A DNA stretch of 64,000 bases, taken from positions 127,453-191,452 of the forward strand of contig CAJJDP010000020.1 in the NCBI GenBank assembly GCA_905182995.1, read 5' to 3'. The first letter of the stretch is position 1; each line of letters starts with the position of its first letter. Below the pieces are notes generated by a model. That model ran no database searches. It was not told the origin of the DNA and was given only the letters and a program-made list of their open reading frames with translations. Below, one piece after another: positions 25,866-36,441 of this stretch. The position numbers and the translations under genes are program-made. Origin of the DNA: Paramecium octaurelia (Eukaryota; Ciliophora; Oligohymenophorea; Peniculida; Parameciidae).

Positions 25866-26743
25866 ATGATTTAAGATTAATATTTGTTAATGCTCAAACA
25901 GAATTCAATATCTCCCTAACTAATCGAGGCTTACTTACAATAGAAACAGTAGCTAATCAAGTAAAATCAACATAATTACTAAGCAATGTGATTTCTTACT
26001 TTGCGAATATAATTACATACGGTCCAATAGCTTTGTTTAATGCTGAGAAAATCTGCTCTTCTAAATAGTCATAATAGTTTGTCAGTACAATTAGGAAAAA
26101 TTATGAAACTATGTTTGGTTTAAATGATTAACAAGATTCCCAAAGTTTTATTGATAAATCTTAGGAATAATTTAAACAATACTTTTCACAGCAAATATTA
26201 GATCAGCACTATCTAAGCTTTTTAAATGACTTAAAAGAGTGCTCCTACGTTAAATAATTGAGTCGAAGTTAATGGCTGGATTAACTCCAAGAAATCATTG
26301 AAATTTCTACCATTTAAGAAGTAAACCTTGAGTATCACTTATTAGATCAACCAAACTTAAATTATTAATGAGTAGTTTGAGAGTGACACTTTAGCTCGGG
26401 AACGAAAGAGGTAATCTTATAGTATCACTTAATCTAATAGTATTTGTTACGATGGTGATGAGGAGAGAACCCCTTAATAGAGTGAAGAGGATGAGTAAAA
26501 TAAAAATAAAGTAAGTAATTATAAAGAAATCAAAAAAGTATTAAAAAAATAAGAAAGAAAAAGAATTATAAAATGGAGAAGGAGGTGAAGAGGGTTACGA
26601 TGCCAGTAATTCAGATCATAAAACGAAGATCTCAAAGTTGCCCAGAAGAATCATCTAAAGGAGAAAGCAAGCAAACAATTAAGAATTTGATACAGACAGA
26701 GAATATGTATGCATTTTATCATATTTAGAAATAAAAAGAATGA
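25866..26743 (+). CDS. Uncharacterised protein with acidic and basic C-terminal blocks
   Basis: I do not recognise this protein. ATG 25866-25868 begins MIQDQYLLMLKQNSISPQLI. A 23-nt intron (GTAAAATCAACAT) joins to NNVISYFANIITYGPIALFN, then helical Gln-rich sequence to SRSQWLDQLQEIIEISTIQE. A 25-nt intron (GTAAACCTTGAG) leads to an acidic segment DGDEERTPQQSEEDEQ. A 28-nt intron leads to GEGGEEGYDASNSD and a basic patch KISKLPRRIIQRRKQ, and a final 22-nt intron gives REYKQKE with TGA 26741-26743. Acid and basic clusters resemble nuclear regulatory proteins, but no DNA-binding fold is seen. From 26576 onward the sequence is repeated at 27908-28075. Confidence 0.6.
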
Positions 26744-26802
26744 TCAAAATTAATCAATATGTGTAATTATTATATATATATATTTTTATATTAATTTGAT
26801 AA

Positions 26803-27438
26803 ATGAGACCAAATCCTCGTTAACAATCAAAAAAAGAATCGAAAAATGTGTAACAACCTCCTCCACCTCCTCCTCCTTAGAAACCTGTTAAAGAGGATAA
26901 ATAATTCAACCCAGATATATATGTTAGATAAAATTTAAGTAGGGATGAAGTTATTGAGTTAAAGGTTTAGTAATTATACAAATGTTATTCTTTAGAAAGC
27001 CTTTGATCTATTTGATGATGATGGAAGTGGCACTATTGATCCTGCTGAATTAAAGGGAGCTTTTGAAGAATTAGGACTTAGAGCTCAAAATAAAATGATT
27101 TATTAAGTTTTAGGAGAGATTGATCAAGACAACTAAGGAGGGTTTTCATTTGACAATTTCATCAAATTAGCAACAGCCAAGCAAAATTTAAAAGAGACAA
27201 GAGGTTCTTTGATGAGAACTTTCAATTTGTTTGATCTAAATCGTGAAGGTGATCATATTGAGTGACTTTAGGTAGAATTACTTGGGATGAATTGAAGAGG
27301 GTCTCAGTTGATTTGGGGGATGACTTGAATGATGAGGAAATTAAAAAGATATTCAGAAAGGCTGACCTTGATGACGATGGTTTTGTTACCTTCGATGATT
27401 TCTACAATATGATGACTGGAAGAGTCTATTATGATTGA
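26803..27438 (+). CDS. Centrin-like EF-hand protein with polyproline leader (copy 1)
   Basis: A calmodulin/centrin-type Ca2+-binding protein. It starts MRPNPRQQSKKESKNVQQ with a run of seven prolines, then RQNLSRDEVIELK. After a 31-nt intron comes EF-hand 1 with loop DDDGSGTIDPAE and helix LKGAFEELGLRAQN. EF 2 is DQDNQGGFSFDN. A 23-nt intron (GTGATCATATTGAGTG) splits EF 3, DLNREGRITWDE, and EF 4 is DLDDDGFVTFDD. It ends MMTGRVYYD at TGA 27436-27438. Loop 1 and loop 4 carry full acidic sets; loops 2 and 3 are weaker. Centrins act in basal bodies and contractile cortical fibres of ciliates. The N-terminal Pro run is not typical. An identical copy lies at 28135-28770, probably an assembly duplicate. 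Confidence 0.88.
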
Positions 27439-27606
27439 AGGAATAACATTATAATAAAATTAAAGAATTAAAATTTCAAACTTCTTTCTATAAGAAAAAA
27501 TCTTCCTAACTTAATAAATGTCTATCACTCCAATATATGATATTTTGAAAACAATAATTTTTATTTCTTGTAATAAGCTTACAAGTTTCAATGAATAAAT
27601 TTTAAT

Positions 27607-27906
27607 ATGTATATAAAAAAATTAAAAGAGTTGATATCAACAACTTTGGACGATTATCGGAATGAGAGATACAGTGTTTAGCATAACTAATTGACACTTT
27701 AAAAAATATGGCCAACCTTTATTATTCTGGTCAAATTTTATGCTATTATTGGACTTATATACATAATTATTTACAATTCCCTATATTTCAAGAGCTTTAA
27801 TAAGGCTTACACTACATTTTATTTATATATTTAACTTGCAGCTATCGTTTTGTATGTTGGCATTGTTGAAAGAATTACTAACTGCTTAAGGGAATCGTAT
27901 AAATTA
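27607..27906 (+). CDS. Histidine kinase N-terminus, truncated at the assembly gap
   Basis: The first 100 codons of the histidine kinase that is complete at 28939-31824 are present here (MYIKKLKELISTTLDDYRN and the first membrane helices) and stop at the N. The sequence is identical to its second copy, so this is best read as a contig-end duplicate and not as a gene fragment in the genome. Confidence 0.85.
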
Positions 27907-27907
27907 N
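27907..27907. other. Single ambiguous base (N) marking a contig join
   Basis: The only N in the window lies exactly between the two copies of the 1331-bp repeat, where the reading frame of the histidine kinase is interrupted in copy 1 and the repeat restarts. Confidence 0.95.
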
Positions 27908-29238
27908 GAGAAGGAGGTGAAGAGGGTTACGATGCCAGTAATTCAGATCATAAAACGAAGATCTCAAAGTTGCCCAGAAGAATCATCTAAAGGAGAAAGC
28001 AAGCAAACAATTAAGAATTTGATACAGACAGAGAATATGTATGCATTTTATCATATTTAGAAATAAAAAGAATGATCAAAATTAATCAATATGTGTAATT
28101 ATTATATATATATATTTTTATATTAATTTGATAAATGAGACCAAATCCTCGTTAACAATCAAAAAAAGAATCGAAAAATGTGTAACAACCTCCTCCACCT
28201 CCTCCTCCTTAGAAACCTGTTAAAGAGGATAAATAATTCAACCCAGATATATATGTTAGATAAAATTTAAGTAGGGATGAAGTTATTGAGTTAAAGGTTT
28301 AGTAATTATACAAATGTTATTCTTTAGAAAGCCTTTGATCTATTTGATGATGATGGAAGTGGCACTATTGATCCTGCTGAATTAAAGGGAGCTTTTGAAG
28401 AATTAGGACTTAGAGCTCAAAATAAAATGATTTATTAAGTTTTAGGAGAGATTGATCAAGACAACTAAGGAGGGTTTTCATTTGACAATTTCATCAAATT
28501 AGCAACAGCCAAGCAAAATTTAAAAGAGACAAGAGGTTCTTTGATGAGAACTTTCAATTTGTTTGATCTAAATCGTGAAGGTGATCATATTGAGTGACTT
28601 TAGGTAGAATTACTTGGGATGAATTGAAGAGGGTCTCAGTTGATTTGGGGGATGACTTGAATGATGAGGAAATTAAAAAGATATTCAGAAAGGCTGACCT
28701 TGATGACGATGGTTTTGTTACCTTCGATGATTTCTACAATATGATGACTGGAAGAGTCTATTATGATTGAAGGAATAACATTATAATAAAATTAAAGAAT
28801 TAAAATTTCAAACTTCTTTCTATAAGAAAAAATCTTCCTAACTTAATAAATGTCTATCACTCCAATATATGATATTTTGAAAACAATAATTTTTATTTCT
28901 TGTAATAAGCTTACAAGTTTCAATGAATAAATTTTAATATGTATATAAAAAAATTAAAAGAGTTGATATCAACAACTTTGGACGATTATCGGAATGAGAG
29001 ATACAGTGTTTAGCATAACTAATTGACACTTTAAAAAATATGGCCAACCTTTATTATTCTGGTCAAATTTTATGCTATTATTGGACTTATATACATAATT
29101 ATTTACAATTCCCTATATTTCAAGAGCTTTAATAAGGCTTACACTACATTTTATTTATATATTTAACTTGCAGCTATCGTTTTGTATGTTGGCATTGTTG
29201 AAAGAATTACTAACTGCTTAAGGGAATCGTATAAATTA
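27908..29238. repeat. Second copy of the 1331-bp direct repeat
   Basis: It matches 26576-27906 shifted by 1332 bases and continues without break into unique sequence (ACACTTATCATATTTAC). Positions 27908-28075 duplicate the 3' end of the gene at 25866-26743 without its 5' part. If the N is a failed overlap, collapsing the two copies gives one gene order: unknown gene, EF-hand gene, histidine kinase. Confidence 0.95.
28135..28770 (+). CDS. Centrin-like EF-hand protein with polyproline leader (copy 2)
   Basis: Identical as far as I can read to 26803-27438: polyproline leader, four EF-hands (DDDGSGTIDPAE, DQDNQGGFSFDN, DLNREGRITWDE, DLDDDGFVTFDD) and the same two introns (31 and 23 nt). In the continuous downstream contig it lies about 170 bp upstream of the full histidine kinase, so this copy has the intact right-hand context. 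It should be counted once together with copy 1 unless long reads show a true duplication. Confidence 0.88.
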
Positions 29239-31824
29239 ACACTTATCATATTTACATTCATTCTAATAGAAACCTCATTTCAAATATTTTTGGTTGAAGT
29301 GTATTTATCAAGCGATATAGAGAATGGAGTATTAACTATTTGTTAGTTGTTTATTAATTTATTACTTGTTCTAGGAATAGTCAGAACAATTAAATTAAGA
29401 ATTATGATATTACTGAAATTTTATATGTATTTCTTTGCTAGAGGGATTACATTCCATTTTAAGAGCTTACAATCCTTAAATATCATATTTTTTATAATTC
29501 TGATTTTATTCTTTTGGGATCAACAATTAATAAATCTGAGCAAAGTTTCATAATTTACTGACCAAACTTTAAAAAGCATTCCTAGTGCAGTTTGTGTATT
29601 AGATTAGAATTGCCAAGATGTTCTATTTACTAATAATTTTACTAAAAAATTAATACATTCTCTGAATTATGGAGGTCTTTCAGGAACTAAATCTTATGGT
29701 GTTTTGTAGAATTAGGGATTTCCCTCCTACGAATCTATTAGAAGTTCGCCATCCAATGAAATAATCTCATTTTTCGAGAATTTGACTTTACCCTAAACTG
29801 AAGTCAAGGAACAATTGAATTCTGAAAACTTACATGGGCTTGATGATAAAATTGAGTCTACTGATCAGCAGCAAATAAATCTAAATCAGGCTCTCAGTTT
29901 GATTAAGATTTAAGAAAATTAAACCTCTGGTTGTATATATGCATTAAGATGTTCATATAACTGTTAAACCTATGAAGATGAATACCCTATGATAGTAGAG
30001 GTTAGAATTAAAACTAAACTGCAATATGGTTTAAATAAAAATGCCATTCTTTTAAATCTTTACGATGTATCTCCTAATTTTAAATCTTCTTATTATAAGA
30101 AACTTAATTCATTCAAAAGCCAAGTCATTCGTTCAATCTCACACGAATTAAGAACCAGATTAAATGTTATTCAAGGTTTCTTGTAAGTAATTCAATGCAA
30201 CAGCATCAATTATGATAAAGAAACAAATAAGTTATTGAGAGCTGCATTTAATAACTGTCGAATTCAGAATTTGATCATCAGTTCAATCATCAATTACAAT
30301 CTTATAAGGGAAAAGAAGTTAGTCACAAAAATAGAGAAGTGCAAATTGATATCAGTCATCTAAGAGGCCATAGATCTATTTAAAGAAGAAGCTGAAATGA
30401 AAAACATAAGAATAACCTTTTAAAAACTAGTGAATTAAGCTTAGAATGAAATGTTGGATTACGAGAAATTTCAAAGTATCTTAATCCATATAATTTCAAA
30501 TAGTATAAAATTTAATAATAAAAGTGGATAAATTATCATCACTATTACAAAAGAGAATTAAGAAAAAGACAAGGCAACTCAAAATAAGGACAATGATAAG
30601 AAAATTATCCAGCCTTCTTATGGTTCTCAATTATATAAAAGTTCTTAGGATTTAAATGATAGTTCCTTTCATTTTCCTTTAAGAAAAAATACAGTATTTA
30701 GATAATAATTTATTAATCCCTGCAGCTCCTTTTCTAATGCTGCACCTCAACAACAAACCAATACTAATTTATATGAATACTATCTAATTGAAATTCGAGA
30801 CAGTGGAATGGGAATTAACCAATAAAAATTAGAAGCCATATAGAACTTGCTGAAAAATGAGGAGAAGGCATTCTAGGATTTAGATGGAGATTCTGCTTCA
30901 GGAATGATGTTAGGATTGAGAGCATCAAATGCCTTAATTAAATATCTTAGTGGGAAGGAAGAGGATAATTATATAACAATAGATTCGATCATGGATCAAG
31001 GGACTACAGTTTGTATTCATTTGAAGTGTAGAATTACATAATTGACCGAGGGATTCATGCCAAGTGATCTATATAATAAAGAGAGTTCTCAGATTGAATT
31101 AGAAGGGTAGGTACCAGATATTGAGAGCCAAATATTTAAATTCAACATTTGGACAGATCCAGATATTAGCAGTAGAGCCAATATGATAAGTAAAAATAAA
31201 AAATCTTCGTAAATCAATGTGAATTTGGCTAATAAAAGAGGGAGTGGATAGGTGTTCTCTAATAACAACATATCAAGTTTTTATAAAAACCTAGAAGGGA
31301 GTCTCTTTAAAGGTTCGAGTTGTGGATGCGACTAAAAAATAGTAATAGTAGATGATGAACCATATAATTTGTTAGTTTTAGAATCTTTGCTTAAATAATT
31401 AGGCTACCAATCGATCAAAGCTGATAATGGCAAACAATGTGTTCATTTGATCGAGAACAGCATCTCAGTTTTTGATGAGCATAAATGCCGAGGGTTTAAG
31501 GCTATTATTATGGATTATCAAATGCCAATTATGAATGGGTAAGAGGCGACTAAACAACTTCAGTGCTTATTTAAAGATTAACCACGAATTCAAATTCCTG
31601 TTTTTGGACTAACAGGATTCTCCGGAGAAGATGATCTTATCAATTTAACGGAGGCTGGAATGAAAGGAGTCTATATCAAACCTATTACTCTTAAAACCTT
31701 GGAAGAAATGATAAATAATTTAAGTTTGGTTGAATGTAGAGATACACCATTAATGTCTTCGAGGCAATTTTAATGTTTCGAATTAGATTATGCCGATGAC
31801 TTATAATAATTAGCACATGAATGA
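28939..31824 (+). CDS. Hybrid sensor histidine kinase with C-terminal receiver domain
   Basis: One uninterrupted frame of 961 codons. The N-terminus carries several membrane helices (WPTFIILVKFYAIIGLIYII, LAAIVLYVGIVE, LTLIIFTFILIET, LNIIFFIILILFFW). A PAS-like stretch follows, then the dimerisation box SISHELRTRLNVIQGF with His-402; the usual Pro after HELRT is Arg. The ATPase domain shows the N box ILIHIISNSIKFN, the G1 box IRDSGMGIN and a G2-like SGMMLGLRASNALI. The receiver domain has VIVDDEPYNLLVLE, the phosphoacceptor Asp-859 in IIMDYQMPIMNG, FGLTGFSG and the switch lysine KPIT. His-to-Asp phosphorelay is therefore expected. Hybrid kinases of this layout occur in ciliates; the ligand is unknown. 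Confidence 0.93.
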
Positions 31825-31843
31825 TAGTTATTAATTAATTTAT

Positions 31844-32215
31844 ATGTAAATTAGTAATAATAGTTAACAGTTAGCACTCACAAAGATTCAAAACAATGCA
31901 TTTAATGTCTAATATTCTCCTTTTAGACTCTTAAATATCAAATACACAGAGGCCTCTACTCAAAGATTGATTGAAGAACCTATTCATTCTATCCAAGTAT
32001 TTTAGATCCAAGGCAGTAACTATGAAATGCATTTCAACACCAAAAATAGCAAGCAAACAAAACAGACAAAAGAATCAGTCAAGGTTATATCAATTGATTT
32101 GAAACTATAAAAGAAAAAATTAAAAACAGGGTCCAAAGAAAACCTATCAGATTATCAAAGAAAATTAATCAGCGATATTTAGAAAATAGAATAGGAAATC
32201 CTAAGTCTCAGTTGA
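31844..32215 (+). CDS. Small uncharacterised basic protein
   Basis: A single open frame of 123 codons from ATG 31844-31846 (MQISNNSQQLALTKIQNN) to TGA 32213-32215. It has no intron, no membrane segment and no motif I know. The middle is mixed (NIKYTEASTQRLIEEPIHS), and the C-terminal half is Lys-rich and likely helical (KLQKKKLKTGSKENLSD, IQKIEQEILSLS). It starts only 20 bp after the histidine kinase stop on the same strand. Confidence 0.5.
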
Positions 32216-32579
32216 AATCCTTTACTTTTTATTTAAACAAACTATATATTCATTTACATTAACCTTAATTCCCTTATTTTCTTGTTTAGTAGAATTATTT
32301 AAGACTTTTAAGAATTACTTACATATAAAATTTGATCAGCCTCAATTTTCATATTAATCCTTATTAGAATTAAACCAAATTAGATTTTTGAAATACCTTA
32401 TACCTTAGTTTGCAAAGCAGTAGTTGCATTAATAACGATCAATTACTATTAATTAAATCCGATTCTCTATTTTTCTAATAATTATAGATTTAAATAGAAC
32501 TAACTTTTCCTTAATAACAATAATATATAAAGGATAATATTAATAACAAAATTTAATCATAATTATAATAAAATTAATT
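32216..32579. other. AT-rich intergenic stretch
   Basis: Between two convergent genes. I see no coding pattern, repeat or structured element here, only AT-rich sequence. Confidence 0.6.
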
Positions 32580-35275
32580 TCATTTATCATTTTACTTTTT
32601 ATTGACTTTAATCATTTATTGCAAATCGTTGATGACTTAGAATTTTTTATCTCTCTACATGCGTTATTATTCTTCTTGACTTTTTAATCTTTCTAACTAC
32701 TCTTTTTCACTTTTCATTCTCTCTACTTCATGTGTATATGGTTATTTCATCACATTTTCTTTCTAAATATTAGCTAATATGTACTTCTGGATATTTATTC
32801 ACTGATTTTCGATTATCTTGTCTATTACTTAAATATCTAGTTTTATAATTTTCTTTTATCCTATCAATTTAATCAACTTCCCTATTTAATTGTTAAAGTT
32901 GAATTCTAAGTTATTTATTGGTTTCATTCAAATGCTAATTTTCAGATTCAACTTCATAAATTTAATCATGAAATTTAGTTAATTTTATTTCATTCTATTC
33001 AATCTTTAATTATTGTCTTTCTATTTATATTCTTTGATCATTAATTTAATTTTTCAATTCTTACTCTTACTTAGTAAATATCCTTAATTCACTTTCTACT
33101 TCATTTATTCTTTATTAATAACTGTATAACATATTTTCTTAATTTTTTTATGACTATTCAGCCAAAAGTAATTCTTTCTATCTATTATTTTCAGTTTCTT
33201 CAAATTGCTTTTAAACTCTTTATATAGTAATGTCCTTTTCTTCCTATAATTAAGCTAATCTGGCCTTAATTTATTCATTGGCTTATTTTTCAAAAGATAA
33301 CTCTAATTCTAATTATTTTAAGTTGTTTTTTAATTATTCATTTTCGACTTGAATGTTTAGTAACTGTTCTTAGGTCTTAATCAAAAACTATCTTTCGGCT
33401 TACAATTCTTAGTTAACATCTAAAATTAACAAAATAATTACAAGATTCCGCATTATTTAATTTATTAAGAGAGAAATTATTATCATAGAAAGTTTAAGAG
33501 ATCGAGGATGAATTGTCCACTTTTTATTCGAGTTCTATAATTTTCTTCTTTAAAGTCAGTTCTTTTTGTTTGTATTCATTGAGTTCTTTATCCCTGTTCT
33601 CAACTCTCAGATTAGCAATTCGTAATTCTTCTTCTTATCTCTATATTTTTTCTTAGACTTAAAACGTTTACTCTTAATCTCCTATTATTTAGTATTTCAT
33701 CTGATTAAGCTATTATTCTAGTATTTAGATTTTTTAATTTGCAGTCTACAAAAGCACTTTAGTCTATGCCAATTCTTATTATTTCATTTCAACAGTTCCA
33801 TCTACCTCACTTTTCTTGAAATTGAATTATTAAGCCAATTCCCTATTATTTAGCATTTCCTTCTCTAATTATAACTTAAGTTTTAGATTTTCCTCTCTAA
33901 TTTTATCTATTTAATCTTTTAGAGTATCTACTTCCCTTTAGAGCCTTTGAGGTACATCTTGATCAGAGGGTTAGTATTATCTATTTTAATAAATGTCATT
34001 TTCGATTTATTGTAATTTTGATTATATATCTTTATAATCATCCTTCAACATTTCATTTTCAACTAAGAGTTTTTCATTTTGTTCTTTCATTCTTTCATAA
34101 TCATTGAAAGGAACAGGATTATTTTCTTATTAATTATAAGATTTTCCAAGTGAATCTAATTTACTACCATAATCAGCTTAAATTAATTTGAGTTCCTTTG
34201 TTTTAGCTTTTAATTCTTTTTTTAACTATTTAACTTGAGTTTATTTTTGACTTAACATTTATTTGATTTCATTTAATTCATCACTATATATCAAATTCTA
34301 CTCATAATACTCACTTAATAATTTTCTGACCTCTTTACTTCTATAATACAAAACTCGATATTCTCGTAATAATTTTTCTTTTGATATTGATTCTAACTTT
34401 GTAGTCAACATAAGATTTTCCTCTCTACTTAGTTAGCATATTTCAGTATCCTAACCTTTTCTTTCGCTCTCAATCAAAGTTTGATATTTAGATAAAGTTG
34501 ATTTTGGATTTACCTTAACATTAATCTAATCTATTGAATCACTAAATTCAGTAATTGAACTTCCATCATCATAATAAGCAGTAACTGCTTTTTTGTTCTT
34601 ATTTTTTTTTTTTGATGAATTGTACGATGACCTAGACGGACTTCATAATAATTTTAAATTTTACCTTAGACTACGATCTGCATTATTTTTAGACCCTCTT
34701 GATTCTGTTATTCTTACATTTGATCTTTAGTTTTCTTTTTATTGTTACACAACTTTCTAAAAGTTACTTAATTTATTTTCTAATGACTATTTTGTAAATT
34801 ATGGAGTTTGTTGTGTTTTTAATGACCTATGTCCTTTTGTGCTCTTTTTTGATGATTTACTTCTGCTCTATTCCAAACTTTTCATTTACACCCTTGATTA
34901 GGTTTATTTGCTTAAAGTCCTTTTGCTTTAACTATTCACTGATTTGCCTGATTTAGTTGATTTTCTACTCTTTTTATCAGAAGCTGGACTTTTCATTCGA
35001 TCATCTGCAACTCTATTTAATTTTTTCTTCATTTTTCCAATCTTTTTTGCTAGTTATGTTAATTATGTAAGAGTTGAGGTTCTTCCTCCAAATTCACTTT
35101 ATTTTACTTCTTCATACAACTATTTTTATTCATTTTCTTTTTCTTTTATCCATTATTATGTTAAATTTTAAGGCGGATTATTTACATTCTAGATTAAAGT
35201 TTTAATTTGTTATTAACATTGACTTTCACTCTTTATTTTATGCTTTTAACTCTAACTCTGTCGAGCTATGGACAT
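32580..35275 (-). CDS. Long coiled-coil protein with basic serine-rich head
   Basis: From ATG (complement of 35273-35275) the protein opens MSIARQSQSQKHKIKSESQ. Its first 150 residues are basic and Ser/Lys-rich (SPASDKKSRKSTKSGKSVNS, SRSKSSKKSTKGHRSLK). From about residue 200 it becomes an almost unbroken heptad-type helix rich in Glu, Lys, Gln and Leu to the end (ERLKSQEEQQRMQRDKKF ... VNKKQNDK, TGA complement of 32580-32582). One or more short introns are likely, one near 33420-33480. About 880 residues. The design resembles cytoskeletal or basal-body coiled-coil proteins, but no orthologue is recognised. Confidence 0.65.
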
Positions 35276-35561
35276 TTAATTAATTATATTGTTAAAATTT
35301 GAATTTTATTAATATAAAGTACTTCTGTAAATATTAATCCTTTCTAGAAATATATTATGCATAATATGCCTGATATTTGTCTATTCTTTTATTCAGATAT
35401 GGTTAAAATTAATAATTATATAATTTAAATCAAGCTCTCGAATAAGGAATTAATTTTAATAACATATGATTGTTAAAAATCGATAATTTTTATGAAAATA
35501 ATATTGAAATTTTGACTAATTCAATATAGGAGTAACGAAAATTATTACAATTAATGTGAAC
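35276..35561. other. AT-rich intergenic stretch
   Basis: A divergent-gene spacer of very high AT content. No convincing reading frame, repeat or motif was seen. Confidence 0.5.
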
Positions 35562-35810
35562 TATGAGTTTAATTAGAATTCAAAGAAGTTTATTGTCTTA
35601 ATTTGCTTGCATTCATAATAAAAATAGTGGAAAATCTTGATTAAAGAAAAATATTCCCTTTTTATTTATACTTACTCTCCTACTTATTGCTAAATAATAT
35701 GAGGTTTATGAATTATAAAAGTTAAAGCGATAATATACTTGGAAGTTGGATATAAGAAAGAAATATTAAATTATTGATAAAATTAAATAAGGTAGTTATG
35801 TAACTTGATA
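35562..35810 (+). CDS. Possible small membrane protein with mitochondrial-type leader
   Basis: An ATG near 35562 gives MSLIRIQRSLLSQFACIHNK, a positively charged amphipathic leader like a mitochondrial presequence. Downstream, in another frame, lies KNIPFLFILTLLLIAKQYEVY, a membrane helix, followed by a basic ELQKLKRQYTWKLDIRKKYQ. A 20-nt intron candidate (GTGGAAAATCTTGATTAAAG) lies between them but does not join these frames perfectly. The 3' end near 35810 is followed by convergent UBI-L40. Treat as tentative. Confidence 0.3.
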
Positions 35811-35916
35811 GGAATTTCTTAGAGATCTTCTACAACTTAAATTACTTATAGATTAAATAACGAACTTTATTAGATTTATTGTATTATTGTACTTATTCAT
35901 AATAATCATGATTATA

Positions 35917-36331
35917 TCAATCCTTAGGCTTCTTCTTGATTCTTAATTAATTTGAATGTCCACATTTTCTTTTTCTGCAGTTATGAGCTTTAGGTGGTAA
36001 TCTAATAATAATTTTAATTATCCTACCTTGCATAGCAAACTCTGCAAATTTTTTTTTCAACATTGTACTTTTTGGCTATAGCAGCGATTGTTGGCTCCAT
36101 ACCACCACCTCTTAATCTCAAAACTAAGTGGAGAGTAGATTCTTTTTAAATATTATAATCTGAAAGAGTTCTTCCATCTTCAAGTTGCTTTCCTGCAAAA
36201 ATCAATCTTTATTGATCAGGTGGAATTCCTTCTTTATCTTAAATCTTAGCCTTGACAGCATCAATGGTGTCTGAAGGCTCCACATCAAGTGTGATAGTTT
36301 TTCCCGTAAGGGTTTTCACAAAAATTTACAT
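35917..36331 (-). CDS. UBA52: Ubiquitin-ribosomal protein eL40 fusion
   Basis: A fusion precursor: one ubiquitin unit cleaved from the 60S protein eL40. It reads [20 protein letters not shown] through [20 protein letters not shown] and [12 protein letters not shown], then the eL40 part [25 protein letters not shown], a 25-nt intron, [20 protein letters not shown] and IKKKPKD to TGA. Codon 2 (Gln in ubiquitin) is TAA and several other ubiquitin glutamines are TAA, which fixes the genetic code of the window. eL40 normally begins IIEP; MEP here is a small change. The four cysteines of the eL40 zinc site are present. Confidence 0.97.
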
Positions 36332-36441
36332 AATATTTTAAATTTTATTAAAATCTTTAATTAATTTTTTATTTCTAGTCGATGATCTATGACAAAAAAC
36401 TAAATATCATGATGATGAACCACGTTATCAATCGTATTTCT

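Larger units (their letters stand above)
26576..27906. repeat. First copy of a 1331-bp direct repeat abutting an N
   Basis: This block (from GAGAAGGAGGTGAAGAGGG to CGTATAAATTA) reappears at 27908-29238 with no difference that I could find by eye. The two copies are separated only by the single ambiguous base at 27907. The copy contains the 3' end of the upstream gene, the whole EF-hand gene and the first 300 bases of the histidine-kinase gene, cut off at the N. A contig overlap that was not merged explains this better than a biological duplication. Confidence 0.95.

Noticed and set aside
26576-29238. True recent tandem gene duplication of the centrin-like gene
   Set aside because: The blocks meet at a single N, begin and end inside other genes and appear identical, which is better explained by contig ends that overlap.
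34944-35171. Plus-strand hydrophobic frame
   Set aside because: Antisense of the basic, Ser/Lys-rich head of the long coiled-coil gene at 32580-35275, which reads through without a stop.
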